Shown here piece after piece: positions 34,420 to 42,771 of a stretch of 64,000 nt of DNA (within the stretch, counting starts at the first letter, position 1; each line of letters starts with the position of its first letter). The translations under genes and the position numbers were made by a program. This stretch comes from Mechercharimyces sp. CAU 1602 (GTDB lineage Bacteria; Bacillota; Bacilli; Thermoactinomycetales; JANTPT01). The notes under the pieces are model-generated. The model saw only the letters and a list, made by a program, of their open reading frames with translations. It was not told the DNA's origin and searched no databases. The stretch lies in NCBI RefSeq assembly GCF_024753565.1, contig NZ_JANTPT010000001.1, positions 124,001 to 188,000 on the forward strand, read 5' to 3'.

Positions 34420-34965
34420 TTGCGTATTAAAATATTTGTTGTTTCTCTCTTAGTTTTTCTGGGGTGTTGCTCATATCCATATTCGTCATTGCACGATGCT
34501 ATACAAAGTGAATGGGATTATCCGATTAAGATAATGAAAGTGGATGAAGTGAAGAATATTGTGGTTTTTTTGAATGGAGAAAATTTGTATGTATTTAACA
34601 AGTTCGTGGAAGAAAATAAGCTATATAAGTATTCAAATGAAGGGGAAAATGGATTTAGACTTCAAAATATCGGATCTGACTCTGTTTTCTTGAGAATATT
34701 TAATGATGATAAAGTAGGGAATGTGGTATGGGGAGTTTCGAGAGATAGAGAAGCTGATAGAGTGGTGGTGATATTTGAAAATAAGTTAAATCCCAGTAAA
34801 GTGTATGAGATTGATGACATTCTAGAGAACAATGTGTTTGTAGGGTATCCCGAAAAAGATTTTTTTGAAAATCAAGTAGAAGTGCATGATGAGTGGAATG
34901 TTATTATTAAAGTATACGATGATGATGATAATATTATAACTGAAGTTAATAATGTATGGTTTTAG
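34420..34965 (+). CDS. Putative exported or lipid-anchored protein, unknown
   Basis: The TTG start at 34420 follows AAGGGTGATAGAGA. The 181-residue product starts MRIKIFVVSLLVFLGCCSYPYSS, a signal-like stretch ending in a double Cys. The lipobox is imperfect (FLGC), so lipidation is uncertain. The mature part is rich in Asn, Asp, Glu, Val and Phe, acidic, and ends NNVWF; it is probably beta-rich. The gene shares the AT-rich composition of the two preceding genes and the same strand. No family recognised. An accessory or immunity-type role in the island is possible but not shown. Confidence 0.6.
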   Translation: MRIKIFVVSLLVFLGCCSYPYSSLHDAIQSEWDYPIKIMKVDEVKNIVVFLNGENLYVFNKFVEENKLYKYSNEGENGFRLQNIGSDSVFLRIFNDDKVGNVVWGVSRDREADRVVVIFENKLNPSKVYEIDDILENNVFVGYPEKDFFENQVEVHDEWNVIIKVYDDDDNIITEVNNVWF

Positions 34966-34973
34966 TTTAAAAA

Positions 34974-35027
34974 CCGATAGATTGTAAAGCCGATAGATTG
35001 TAAACAGTAAACCAAACAATTTTTAAG
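34974..35027 (+). repeat. Tandem 16-bp repeat and IS-end-like sequence at island edge
   Basis: CCGATAGATTGTAAA occurs twice with a 16-bp period (34974 and 34990). The second copy runs into GATAGATTGTAAACAGTAAA and then CCAAACAATTTTTAAG, which matches 29484-29522 (GATGGATTGTCAACAGTAAA, then CTAGACAGATTTTTTAAG) in the same orientation at most positions. It looks like the end of another copy of the outer IS, marking the right border of the accessory island. Confidence 0.6.
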
Positions 35028-35486
35028 GTGTCTCTGTGTACACAATCGTTTGTTATAACTGAATTCGAATTCATAGTTGACTGGATTATCTCAGTTCTCA
35101 ACAGTTTGAGCATCAAGATCCCTGGTGTAGCGAGTGTGGATGATGAACCGGCGTCTGTTGCTGATCTTTATACAGAGGAGAGGATAGGTACCTTGGCCGT
35201 AGCGGCTACTCTACCTCAATACAGGGGCTGGGGGTGTCACCTTGCTCTGACGGAAAAACGTATGCTAGATGCTCTGCATGCAGGATGTGATCTCATAGAG
35301 GGACAAGCTGTCTTTGGAAGAACGAGTCAGAAAAATATGCAAAAATGTGGATTAGAGGTTGCTTATACAAAATCCATCTGGGGTGGGCATAAAGTGAGTT
35401 TGCTTCCACCCTTATTCATTCTAACTTGGGCAACGTACCTATTCCCTCCTTCGTATGGATATGATAAACTAATGAAATACCGATAG
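35028..35486 (+). pseudogene. GNAT acetyltransferase, 5'-truncated remnant
   Basis: From about 35110 the frame encodes the C-terminal half of a GNAT enzyme. ASVADLYTEERIGTLAVAATLPQYRGWGCHLALTEKRMLDA contains the acetyl-CoA loop (usual form QYRGRGCHLAL; Trp replaces Arg), then QAVFGRTSQKNMQKCGLEVAYTKSIW. The first 25 or so codons are unrelated sequence running out of the IS-end-like repeat. The N-terminal domain of about 100 residues or more expected for this group is absent. I conclude the gene was cut by the island. Codon use resembles the core genes. Confidence 0.65.
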
Positions 35487-35518
35487 GTATTGTCGGATTT
35501 TTGGAGCGGAGGATGGTT

Positions 35519-36175
35519 ATGATGTCGGGGCAACCTCGATTTAATGATATTTTTGAAGACTGGGCGGAAAAATATGATCAGGAGATCAGTGGAGGTAATC
35601 CACAGTATGAAGAAGTATTCGCTGGGTATGCCACGATCTTAGAGACGGTAGTCGATTCGCTTGAGGCTCCTCGAGGCGGAACGGTGATGGAGATTGGCGT
35701 AGGAACAGGCAATCTGTCACAAGTGATCCTTAATAAAGGTTTTCAAGTTATAGGGGTAGAGCCATCTACTCAGATGCAAAAGCTAGCGGCACAAAAAGTG
35801 CCTGCGATGGATTTGCGCGCGGGTCATTTCTTAGATCTGCCGGATACCACTCCATTGGACGGAATTGTAAGTACGTATGCTTTTCATCATTTGACGGATG
35901 AAGAAAAAGATGACTCTATCCGTCAGATGGCTGAGCGTTTAAAACCGAATGCAAAAATTGTATTTGCAGATACAGCTTTTCGTGATGAAGCGCACTACCT
36001 GGAGATGGTGGCAGAGGCGCGTGCAAACGGCTTTAATGACCTGGCAGACGATCTAGAGCGCGAATATTATCCTGTGCTGCCACGTCTAGAGCAGTCGTTT
36101 GAGCGCGCCGGGCTACGCGTTCAGTTTAAGGCATTAAATCGCTATGTCTGGTTGATGATTGCCAGTAAAAATTAA
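35519..36175 (+). CDS. SAM-dependent methyltransferase (YrrT-like)
   Basis: Start ATG 35519 (or 35522) follows GGAGCGGAGG; the longer TTG frame at 35501 would include the ribosome site. The product of about 218 residues is a class I methyltransferase with motif I VMEIGVGTGNLSQVI, motif II GVEPSTQMQK, and IVSTYAFHHLTDEEK. The end, with the VLPRLEQSFERAGLRVQFKALN pattern, and the length match YrrT, which in B. subtilis lies in the mtnN-mccAB operon for S-adenosylhomocysteine and cysteine metabolism. Here mtnN is 24 kb away. Substrate unknown. Confidence 0.8.
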   Translation: MMSGQPRFNDIFEDWAEKYDQEISGGNPQYEEVFAGYATILETVVDSLEAPRGGTVMEIGVGTGNLSQVILNKGFQVIGVEPSTQMQKLAAQKVPAMDLRAGHFLDLPDTTPLDGIVSTYAFHHLTDEEKDDSIRQMAERLKPNAKIVFADTAFRDEAHYLEMVAEARANGFNDLADDLEREYYPVLPRLEQSFERAGLRVQFKALNRYVWLMIASKN

Positions 36176-36191
36176 GAGGAATCAAAGAGGA

Positions 36192-36219
36192 GGGGGCGCA
36201 TGGATGACGCCCCCTTTTT
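36192..36219 (+). terminator. Terminator after the methyltransferase gene
   Basis: GGGGGCG and CGCCCCC pair across a 9-nt loop and five T follow. Confidence 0.85.
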
Positions 36220-36256
36220 GTGCTACCGACAAGGTGGGTCGCAAAGAGTGAAAAAG

Positions 36257-36285
36257 TTGCGCTTCCTTCTCCAGTTCGCTATGAT
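36257..36285 (+). promoter_or_regulatory. Sigma-A-like promoter for the thioesterase/Nudix pair
   Basis: TTGCGC and TATGAT are separated by 17 bases, just after a terminator. Transcription would begin near 36292, which excludes the in-frame start at 36220 for the next gene. Confidence 0.55.
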
Positions 36286-36333
36286 AACCATGTAGAAGAA
36301 GCATGGATTAAGAAAAGATGGGACGAAAATGTC

Positions 36334-36810
36334 ATGACCTTAGAAGATTTACGTAGCGAATTACAAGATTTAACTGCAGAAGAAACAGAGACGATACACA
36401 AACTGGTGCAAGCAATGAAGCGAACACGGGAAAGTCCGTTGGCATACATTGAAGAGGTGATGCATTTTCGCTCTCTTGACTTCGATGAAACGAAGCAAGC
36501 GTATGTTCACCAGATGCAAGTGACGGATGAATTAAAGAATCGCTATCACATCCTGCACGGCGGGATTACAAGCACATTTATCGATACTGCCATGGGTTCG
36601 ACCGTCTTTCAAGAGATCGGGATTGATCGACGCCTGGTAACACTGGATTTAAATATTCGTTTTTTGAGTCCAGGAATTGACGGACTTATCACGGCTTATA
36701 CCAACATTATCAAAAAAGGAAATACGATTATTGTAGTGGAGACGAAAGTGGTCGATGAGCGAGATCGCCTCATCGCTTCTGCTTCAGGCACCTTTTACCG
36801 AATGGGTTGA
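36334..36810 (+). CDS. PaaI-family hotdog thioesterase
   Basis: ATG 36334 is the first ATG in frame after the predicted promoter; its ribosome site is weak (GGGACGAA). The 158-residue protein has the hotdog fold of the PaaI/DUF4442 group, with the active-site helix HILHGGITSTFIDTAMGSTVF and a late strand FLSPGIDGLITAYTNIIKKGNTIIVVETKVVDE. HGG in the helix start and the Asp two turns later are typical. It should hydrolyse an acyl-CoA; substrate unknown. A second protein of this kind is encoded at 40659. The Nudix gene follows by 7 bp, so the two are co-transcribed. Confidence 0.8.
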   Translation: MTLEDLRSELQDLTAEETETIHKLVQAMKRTRESPLAYIEEVMHFRSLDFDETKQAYVHQMQVTDELKNRYHILHGGITSTFIDTAMGSTVFQEIGIDRRLVTLDLNIRFLSPGIDGLITAYTNIIKKGNTIIVVETKVVDERDRLIASASGTFYRMG

Positions 36811-36817
36811 TAATGCT

Positions 36818-37243
36818 ATGCATAAGGATTATAAAATTGCAGCCAAGGCGATAATATTTGAGCAGGAGAAAGTATTAGTACTGACGCGCTCGTTAGCTGA
36901 GCGTAGGTCGAGTGAGCACCATGGATGGGACTTTCCTGGTGGAGGACTGGAACCTTCGGAGCTTCTGATGGATGGGTTAGCACGTGAAGTGAAAGAGGAG
37001 ACAGGGCTTACTGTCCGTGTAGCAGGGCCGGCTTATATTTATGATGAAGTAAAAGAAGATAAACACCTGGTAGTTATCAAATTTTCTTGCTATGAGCCGA
37101 AGGGCGATGTTCGTCTTAGTGAGGAGCATGACCGGTTTGAGTGGATTGAGATGAGTAAGTTGGATCAATCTGGTTTGCCAGAATGGATGAAAGATGAAGT
37201 GAAGCGAGCGTATGCACTTTACCGGGAAGCAGCCCTTACATAG
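36818..37243 (+). CDS. Nudix hydrolase
   Basis: The product from ATG 36818 has 141 residues and starts just after the thioesterase stop; an in-frame start at 36755 inside that gene is less likely. The complete Nudix box is GGGLEPSELLMDGLAREVKEETGL (G-x5-E-x7-R-E-x2-E-E-x-G), preceded by HHGWDFPGG. It hydrolyses a nucleoside diphosphate linked to another moiety, substrate unknown. The first residues (MHKDYKIAAKAIIFEQEKVLVLTRS) form the usual first strands. Confidence 0.85.
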   Translation: MHKDYKIAAKAIIFEQEKVLVLTRSLAERRSSEHHGWDFPGGGLEPSELLMDGLAREVKEETGLTVRVAGPAYIYDEVKEDKHLVVIKFSCYEPKGDVRLSEEHDRFEWIEMSKLDQSGLPEWMKDEVKRAYALYREAALT

Positions 37244-37268
37244 TACGAATGAAAAAAGCATGCATCGT

Positions 37269-37304
37269 AAAAGACGGATTCCCGCTAAGGATTCCGTCTT
37301 TTAT
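37269..37304. terminator. Bidirectional terminator
   Basis: AAAAGACGGA pairs with TCCGTCTTTT across 14 nt, between the converging Nudix and GAF genes. Confidence 0.75.
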
Positions 37305-37312
37305 TTGCTTAG

Positions 37313-37801
37313 TTATTTCCACTCGATGTGATCAATGATAAGCTTTGCAAATTGTTCTAAGTATCGCTGGTCAAGCTCATCAAATCTGTTTTGAAGAGGG
37401 CTGTCGATATCTAGAACTCCAAGCAGTGTTCCATCTTTGATAAGTGGAATCACGATCTCTGCTTTCGTGTCGGCATCGCAGGCGATGTGGTCGGAGAATG
37501 TGGAGACATCTTGTACAACCTGGGTTTGCTGTGTACGGGCAGCGGCACCACACACCCCTTTGGTAAGGGGGATGCGAATACAAGCGGGCTTGCCCATGAA
37601 TGGGCCTAACACTAACTCTTCGTCCTTATAAAGATAAAAACCAGCCCAGTTAATTTCTTCTAGGGAAAAGTAGAGGAGGGAAGCGGCATTGGCAAAGGTA
37701 GCAAGCCAATCGCGTTCGCCTGTGAACAGGGCTTCTGCTTGTTGTAATAAGTGCTCATACCGCTCCGCACGGGATCTGTCTATGGAAGTTAAGGTGTGCA
37801 T
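37313..37801 (-). CDS. GAF-domain free methionine-R-sulfoxide reductase (YtsP-like)
   Basis: ATG 37801 follows AAAGGACGG; an in-frame start at 37933 is not supported. The 162-residue single GAF domain has the fRMsr features: EEINWAGFYLYKDEELVLGPFMGKPACIRIPLTKGVCGAAA and DHIACDADTKAEIVIPL, with the three Cys (in PACIRI, GVCG and HIACD) used in the catalytic cycle, and DIDSP. It reduces free methionine-R-sulfoxide in the cytoplasm. B. subtilis YtsP, of the same family, lies near rpsD/tyrS, so this may be part of the same ancestral neighbourhood. Confidence 0.85.
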   Translation of the reverse strand: MHTLTSIDRSRAERYEHLLQQAEALFTGERDWLATFANAASLLYFSLEEINWAGFYLYKDEELVLGPFMGKPACIRIPLTKGVCGAAARTQQTQVVQDVSTFSDHIACDADTKAEIVIPLIKDGTLLGVLDIDSPLQNRFDELDQRYLEQFAKLIIDHIEWK

Positions 37802-37933
37802 GGCAATCCGTCCTTTTATATGAAAGAATTTGTTGAAACTACGAGTAGGAAGGAGGTTTACATGACTCTTTCTGTTCATGATACAATAAAGTAGATGCTT
37901 TGCAACCTGTAGAGTAAAAAAAGGAGGATACAT

Positions 37934-39052
37934 ATGCGTGATCCACGAGTAACTAAACTAGCACAAACCTTGGTTCAACATTCTGTTGAAGTAAAAAAAG
38001 GAGATAAAGTGCTGATTGATGCACAAGGGCCTTCTCAAGATTTAGCGCGGGCGCTGATTGCTGAAGTGTATGCCGCAGGTGGGTACCCTTTTTATCAGAC
38101 ATTTGACCATGAATTGCTACGTGCTCAACTGCTTGGCACAACGGAAGAGCACATAAAAATGCGGGCGGAAATCGAACTGCACCAGATGAAGCAAATGGAC
38201 TGCTATATCGGAATTCGTGGAAACAATAATATTAATGAGTTATCTGATGTGCCAGAAGAGAAAATCCGGCTCTTTCTGGAATACTTTAACAAGCCTCTTC
38301 ATTCTCAAGAAAGGGTGAACAATACTCGTTGGGTAGTACTACGTTATCCGAACTACTCGATGGCGCAACTGGCCAATATGAGTACAGAGGCATTTGAGGA
38401 CTTTTATTACAAGGTATGTACGGTTGACTACAAGCGGATGGATAAGATGATGAACCCGCTTAAAGAAAGGCTAGAAAAGACGGATGAAGTGCGGATTGTC
38501 GGACCGGGAACAGATCTAACATTCTCCCTCAAAGGAATGCCAGCTATTAAATGCGCAGGAGAGAAAAATATTCCTGATGGTGAAGTTTACTCCGCTCCGG
38601 TACGCGACTCGGTCAATGGTGTCGTCACCTATAATACTCCAAGTGTATACCAAGGTACCCTGTTTGAAAATATACGCCTTGAGTTCCGCAATGGTAAAAT
38701 CGTGGACGCAACGGCGAATGATACAGAACGGATCAACCAGATTCTGGATACTGATGAAGGTGCCCGTTATATTGGGGAGTTTAGCTTGGGCGTAAACCCT
38801 GATATTCATCATCCGATGAAAGACACCTTGTTTGATGAAAAGATTAACGGCAGTTTTCACTTTACCCCCGGATCAGCGTATGAAGATTGTGATAATGGCA
38901 ATCGTTCTGCGGTGCATTGGGATATTGTCTGCATCCAGCGCCCCGACTATGGCGGTGGTGAAATTTACTTTGATGGTGAGTTGGTTCGCAAGGATGGACG
39001 ATTTGTGGTGGCAGATCTTGAACCGCTCAATCCAGAAAATCTACGTGGCTAA
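37934..39052 (+). CDS. M29 family aminopeptidase (AmpS/AmpT type)
   Basis: The 372-residue protein is a thermophilic-type M29 metallo-aminopeptidase. Metal and active-site regions are CAGEKNIPDGEVYSAP, RYIGEFSLGVNP, GSAYEDCDNGNRSAVHWDIV and the end YFDGELVRKDGRFV. These hold the Glu, His, Tyr and Asp ligands of the two-metal site. It removes N-terminal residues from peptides in the cytoplasm. ATG 37934 follows AAAGGAGGATACAT. It is slightly shorter than the 408-413 residues of Thermus AmpT but typical for the Bacilli form. It is divergent from the fRMsr gene. Confidence 0.9.
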   Translation: MRDPRVTKLAQTLVQHSVEVKKGDKVLIDAQGPSQDLARALIAEVYAAGGYPFYQTFDHELLRAQLLGTTEEHIKMRAEIELHQMKQMDCYIGIRGNNNINELSDVPEEKIRLFLEYFNKPLHSQERVNNTRWVVLRYPNYSMAQLANMSTEAFEDFYYKVCTVDYKRMDKMMNPLKERLEKTDEVRIVGPGTDLTFSLKGMPAIKCAGEKNIPDGEVYSAPVRDSVNGVVTYNTPSVYQGTLFENIRLEFRNGKIVDATANDTERINQILDTDEGARYIGEFSLGVNPDIHHPMKDTLFDEKINGSFHFTPGSAYEDCDNGNRSAVHWDIVCIQRPDYGGGEIYFDGELVRKDGRFVVADLEPLNPENLRG

Positions 39053-39053
39053 A

Positions 39054-39098
39054 GACACAAAAAGCACAGGTTGTGATTCAACCTGTGCTTTTTGTGTC
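39054..39098 (+). terminator. Very stable terminator after the M29 peptidase gene
   Basis: GACACAAAAAGCACAGGTTG and its perfect complement form a 20-bp stem with a TGATT loop; the T run TTTTT lies within the 3' arm. Confidence 0.8.
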
Positions 39099-39181
39099 AC
39101 AAATAAAGGAAATGATCCCCTCTATGCCGAAAGAATGTAAGAGCTGAGGTTGTTATCAACACTGAGAGGAGGCCAAGTAGG

Positions 39182-39445
39182 ATGAAAGCAACAGGTATTG
39201 TGAGAAAAGTAGATGAATTAGGGCGTATAGTGTTGCCAGTTGAGCTTCGACGTACCATGGATATTGATGTCCGCGATCCAATTGAGATTTATGTAGATGG
39301 CTCCAACATTGTACTAAAAAAGTACAGTCCCTCTTGTCTATTTTGTGGGGAAGTGGAACATGTACAGCTGTACAAGGGGAAAAATGTTTGTCGTTCTTGT
39401 TTAAGCGATTTATCTTCTTCATCTTCAGGTCGATCGTGGGCGTAA
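39182..39445 (+). CDS. AbrB-family transition-state regulator with C-terminal CxxC pair
   Basis: Residues 1-50 are nearly the AbrB DNA-binding domain of B. subtilis (MKATGIVRKVDELGRIVLPVELRRTMDI). The second part differs: CLFCGEVEHVQLYKGKNVCRSCLSDL holds two CxxC motifs that could bind zinc, and a Ser-rich end follows. Such Cys pairs are common in AbrB proteins of clostridia and some Bacilli. ATG 39182 follows GAGGAGG at 10 bases. It probably controls stationary-phase genes as a tetramer. Whether it equals AbrB, Abh or a third paralogue cannot be decided. Confidence 0.88.
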   Translation: MKATGIVRKVDELGRIVLPVELRRTMDIDVRDPIEIYVDGSNIVLKKYSPSCLFCGEVEHVQLYKGKNVCRSCLSDLSSSSSGRSWA

Positions 39446-39597
39446 ACCATACTCTTGCTGGTTGAGGAAGAGCCACCTTCTTTAATGAGATCAAAGGATC
39501 AGCGGAAGCTATAGCATCTATGGCTTCTTTTCTTTGTGTAGACAGAAGTTGTATTGGTATAATGAGGAGGTGATGTAAAACAAGGAGGGAGACAACG

Positions 39598-40650
39598 ATG
39601 AAGAGAAGTTTACAGGAGAAAGTGATAACAACTCTGCAAGAGTTAATAGAAACCCCTAGTCCTACCGGAATGACGGCGGGAGTGATCGCTTATATCAAGA
39701 AGCGATTACAGCCGTATGCTTTGAAGATGGAGCAAACCAATAAAGGGGGATTGCTCGTCACGATTCCGGGTGAAGACCAGGAGCAGTGGCGGTTTGTTAC
39801 TGCTCACGTAGATACGTTAGGTGCGATGGTGAAGGAAGTAAAAACGAATGGACGGCTGGCACTTTCCAATATTGGCGGCTATTCCTGGCACTCCGTTGAT
39901 GGAACCTACTGTACCGTGCATACAGATAGAGGTAAAGCGGTAAGCGGAACAATATTGGCTTCAAAAACATCGGTTCATGCATACGGAGAAGAGGCACGGA
40001 CACAAAAAAGAATAGCTGAAAATATGGAGCTGCGTCTTGATGCGAAAGTAAAAAAAGCGGAAGATGTAGAAGAACTAGGGATACAAGTGGGGGATTTTGT
40101 CTCGTTCTCTCCACTGTTTGAGGCTTGTGAAACTGGTTTCATCAAGGGTCGACATATGGATGATAAAGCGAGTGCAGCCCTGTTGCTAGAATGGATCATT
40201 CAGCATACAGAAGAAGGAAAGAAACTTCCCCATACGACCCAAGTGTTTTTTAGTACGTTTGAGGAAGTAGGATTTGGAGCAAACTCAAATATTTCAGCCC
40301 GTGTTAAGGAATATCTAGCGATCGACATGGGAGTAATTGGTGATGGGCAGACAACAGATGAGTTTTGTGTTTCCATCTGCGCTAAGGATTCAAGTGGACC
40401 TTATCACGCTGAATTGCGTCAGCATCTAGTACGGTTAGCGCAACAAGAAGACTTATATTATAAGGTGGACCTGTACCCCTTTTATGGTTCAGATGCGAGT
40501 GCGGCGGTTGCTGCAGGCTATGACATCAAGCATGCACTTATTGGCCCAGGTGTGGATGCTTCCCATGCTTATGAACGCACACACAGGGAGGCACTAGTAA
40601 ATACTTATCAGTTGTTAATGGCATATGTACAATCTCCAATATTATCGTAG
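39598..40650 (+). CDS. M42 family metallo-aminopeptidase (YtoP/FrvX-like)
   Basis: The 350-residue enzyme has the M42 cocatalytic zinc ligands: TAHVDTLGAMV (His, Asp), GRHMDDKASAALLLEW (Asp), STFEEVGFGAN (catalytic Glu and metal Glu), IDMGVIG (Asp) and the C-terminal GPGVDASHAYERTH (His). It should cleave N-terminal residues from peptides and assemble as a large tetrahedral complex, as known for the family. ATG 39598 follows AAGGAGGGAGACAACG. It is followed by a thioesterase gene 8 bp later and a rhomboid gene, suggesting an operon. B. subtilis ytoP is a family member from the same chromosome region. Confidence 0.9.
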   Translation: MKRSLQEKVITTLQELIETPSPTGMTAGVIAYIKKRLQPYALKMEQTNKGGLLVTIPGEDQEQWRFVTAHVDTLGAMVKEVKTNGRLALSNIGGYSWHSVDGTYCTVHTDRGKAVSGTILASKTSVHAYGEEARTQKRIAENMELRLDAKVKKAEDVEELGIQVGDFVSFSPLFEACETGFIKGRHMDDKASAALLLEWIIQHTEEGKKLPHTTQVFFSTFEEVGFGANSNISARVKEYLAIDMGVIGDGQTTDEFCVSICAKDSSGPYHAELRQHLVRLAQQEDLYYKVDLYPFYGSDASAAVAAGYDIKHALIGPGVDASHAYERTHREALVNTYQLLMAYVQSPILS

Positions 40651-40658
40651 GGGGGATC

Positions 40659-41135
40659 TTGTTGACGCTTCTTGAGCAGTTGGCTGAAGTGATTGAGGCT
40701 GGGAATGAAGAGGAGAAAGAGGTTCTTCAGCTGGCTTTACAAGCGATAATGCAAAAGCGTGAACGCAATAGTGCATATATCTCTGGCTTTATGGGATTAG
40801 AAGGAGAGTTTGTAGAAGAGGGTGTTTACCAATTTCGTTTGCCTATTACCCCATTTATGGTTAATCGTGCAGGGATGGTCCATGGTGGTATTAGTGCTAC
40901 GCTAGTAGATTCCACCATGGGATCACTGGTAAATAAGAGTTTACCGGAGAATAAAGGGGCGGTAACAGTAGAGATGAAGGTTAATTTTCTCAAGCCGGGA
41001 TGGGGAGAAGAATTAATCTGTCGTGCTTGGATTAAAAACAAGGGTAAAAAGTTAATTTCCGCTACAGCGGAAATTCGCGATGATCAAGCTCGTCTCATTG
41101 TGACGGCGATGGGTACATTTTATGTCTTAGACTGA
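40659..41135 (+). CDS. PaaI-family hotdog thioesterase (second copy)
   Basis: The start is TTG 40659 or TTG 40662 after GGGGGGAT, no ATG being available. The 158-residue product has the same layout as the protein at 36334: an N-terminal helix, FRLPITPFMVNRAGMVHGGISATLVDSTMGSLV with the HGG helix, and KVNFLKPGWGEELICRAWIKNKGKKLISATAEI. It is likely an acyl-CoA thioesterase; the two share family motifs but are clearly diverged. Located between the M42 peptidase and the rhomboid gene on one transcript. Confidence 0.8.
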   Translation: MLTLLEQLAEVIEAGNEEEKEVLQLALQAIMQKRERNSAYISGFMGLEGEFVEEGVYQFRLPITPFMVNRAGMVHGGISATLVDSTMGSLVNKSLPENKGAVTVEMKVNFLKPGWGEELICRAWIKNKGKKLISATAEIRDDQARLIVTAMGTFYVLD

Positions 41136-41149
41136 AGGGGAACGTGGGT

Positions 41150-42697
41150 ATGAACCGTGATGTGGGACAAGAGTCCTGGCAGATCGTGAACCATTTGATT
41201 CGAAAACATCACTTTACTATATTGCAGATGAAAGACGCACGAGCGATTCATCTTATTCGTGAGTTTTCCCATGAAGTTGTATATGCTCGTCTAATCCCTG
41301 TAACAAAGGGAGATGATGGCTGGAAGAAAGATTTGAAAATATGTAACCGTTGGTTTAAGCGTGCATCTAAACAAGTGGCTGACAAAAAGATGATAGGGTT
41401 AAATATTTATTTTTTTCAAGAAGCCCCAGATCGGAATTTGTGGGAACAAGAAGTAGAAGCGTGTAAGAATGATTTTGTATGTAAATTGATACAGTTGGAT
41501 CGTGAGGCTACTTGTTTCAGTGTACAATTAGCACAACTTTTTCCCTGTCACCTCCAAGTAAATGATTTGTCAGAGGTGTTATCTGCACCGTGTGAGGATG
41601 CGCTTGAAATCAAAGAGCGCATTATGCGTCAGAAAGAAAAACAAGTGAAGGCGAGAAAGGTGCCATTGCCGTATCGACATCCGATAGCGACGTTAACCAT
41701 CTTTTTTATTAATTTACTTGTTTTCTTGCTCATCTGGTTTACGGGTACGAAGGGAGAGGGGGAGACGCTAATCCAGTGGGGAGCAAAATATAACCCACTG
41801 GTGATAGATGGTCAGTGGTGGCGAATAATAAGTATGAACTTTTTGCACCTGGATTGGCTTCATATTATCACCAACTCGATTGCCCTCCTCTTTTTGGGTA
41901 TATTGACAGAACGTCTCCTCGGTACGAAACGATTTGCACTCATATATCTTTTTGCAGGTATCGGTGGAGGAATAGCTAGTTTTGCATTTACCCCAACATT
42001 ATCAGCTGGGTCATCAGGAGCGATATTTGGTCTGTTTGGTGCACTATTATTTCTTGTTCGCCATCAACATCGCCGTTATCGGCGGGTACTCGGCCTAAGT
42101 GTCGTGGTTGTTTTTAGTTTGTTCCTGGTGGCGGGCTTTTTTGAGCGAGGGGTGGACAATGCAGGTCATATTGGAGGACTCCTTAGTGGCTATGTGTGCG
42201 CCTTTCTCCTTGGCAAGCCTTCCTATAGGAATCAGTTTCAGTGGAAGACAGCCGGTGCCCTCGTCCTGCTAGCAGGGATGATGGTTGTTGCTTTCATTGG
42301 TTATGGTGAAGGAAAAGAAAGTGAAACGTATCTTATTTACCAAGGAGAGCAATTTTTAGATGAAGGGGAGTACGGTGAGGCAGAGGTTCTCTTTCGAAAC
42401 TTGATTGCCCGGGGAACGGAACAATCACTACCCTATTACTATTTAGGTACAATTCATCTGCAAAAAAATAATGAAAGCCAAGCCAAGTTTTTATTTATGC
42501 GAGCGGTGCAATTAGATCCCCCTCTTCCAGAAGCTTATTTTCACTTAGCGCAAATCTATATCGACGAAGGGGATCAGGAACAAGCGGTCGCGATGCTTCA
42601 ACAAGCCATCCAGTTGGCACCCCAAGATAAAAAGCTCCAAGAGATGCTTAACATGATGGAGCGGCGTAAGGTATGGCAGGTTGGACTGTTGTCATAA
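41150..42697 (+). CDS. gluP: Rhomboid intramembrane serine protease with C-terminal TPRs (GluP-like)
   Basis: The product of about 515 residues has a soluble N-terminal domain (1-170), a six- to seven-helix rhomboid core and C-terminal tetratricopeptide repeats. The catalytic Ser is in AGSSGAIFGLFGALL and the His in DNAGHIGGLLSGY; the first helix is followed by the WWRIISMNFLHLDWLHIITNSIAL loop typical of rhomboids. TPR units begin near FLDEGEYGEAEVLFRNLIARG and continue through YYLGTIHLQKNNESQAKFLFMRAVQLDP and YFHLAQIYIDEGDQEQAVAMLQQAIQLAP. This layout and length match B. subtilis GluP (YqgP), which cleaves membrane proteins. Starts GTG 41144 and ATG 41150 are both possible. Confidence 0.88.
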   Translation: MNRDVGQESWQIVNHLIRKHHFTILQMKDARAIHLIREFSHEVVYARLIPVTKGDDGWKKDLKICNRWFKRASKQVADKKMIGLNIYFFQEAPDRNLWEQEVEACKNDFVCKLIQLDREATCFSVQLAQLFPCHLQVNDLSEVLSAPCEDALEIKERIMRQKEKQVKARKVPLPYRHPIATLTIFFINLLVFLLIWFTGTKGEGETLIQWGAKYNPLVIDGQWWRIISMNFLHLDWLHIITNSIALLFLGILTERLLGTKRFALIYLFAGIGGGIASFAFTPTLSAGSSGAIFGLFGALLFLVRHQHRRYRRVLGLSVVVVFSLFLVAGFFERGVDNAGHIGGLLSGYVCAFLLGKPSYRNQFQWKTAGALVLLAGMMVVAFIGYGEGKESETYLIYQGEQFLDEGEYGEAEVLFRNLIARGTEQSLPYYYLGTIHLQKNNESQAKFLFMRAVQLDPPLPEAYFHLAQIYIDEGDQEQAVAMLQQAIQLAPQDKKLQEMLNMMERRKVWQVGLLS

Positions 42698-42709
42698 AGG
42701 CTAAGAAAA

Positions 42710-42744
42710 ACGCTCTTTCCAGTGTGGGAAGGGCGTCTTTTTTT
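42710..42744. terminator. Terminator after the rhomboid gene
   Basis: ACGCTCTTTCC and GGGAAGGGCGT pair with small wobbles across AGTG/T and are followed by C and seven T. Confidence 0.75.
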
Positions 42745-42771
42745 GATGTATAGGTGATGAAAAAGTGGCCC

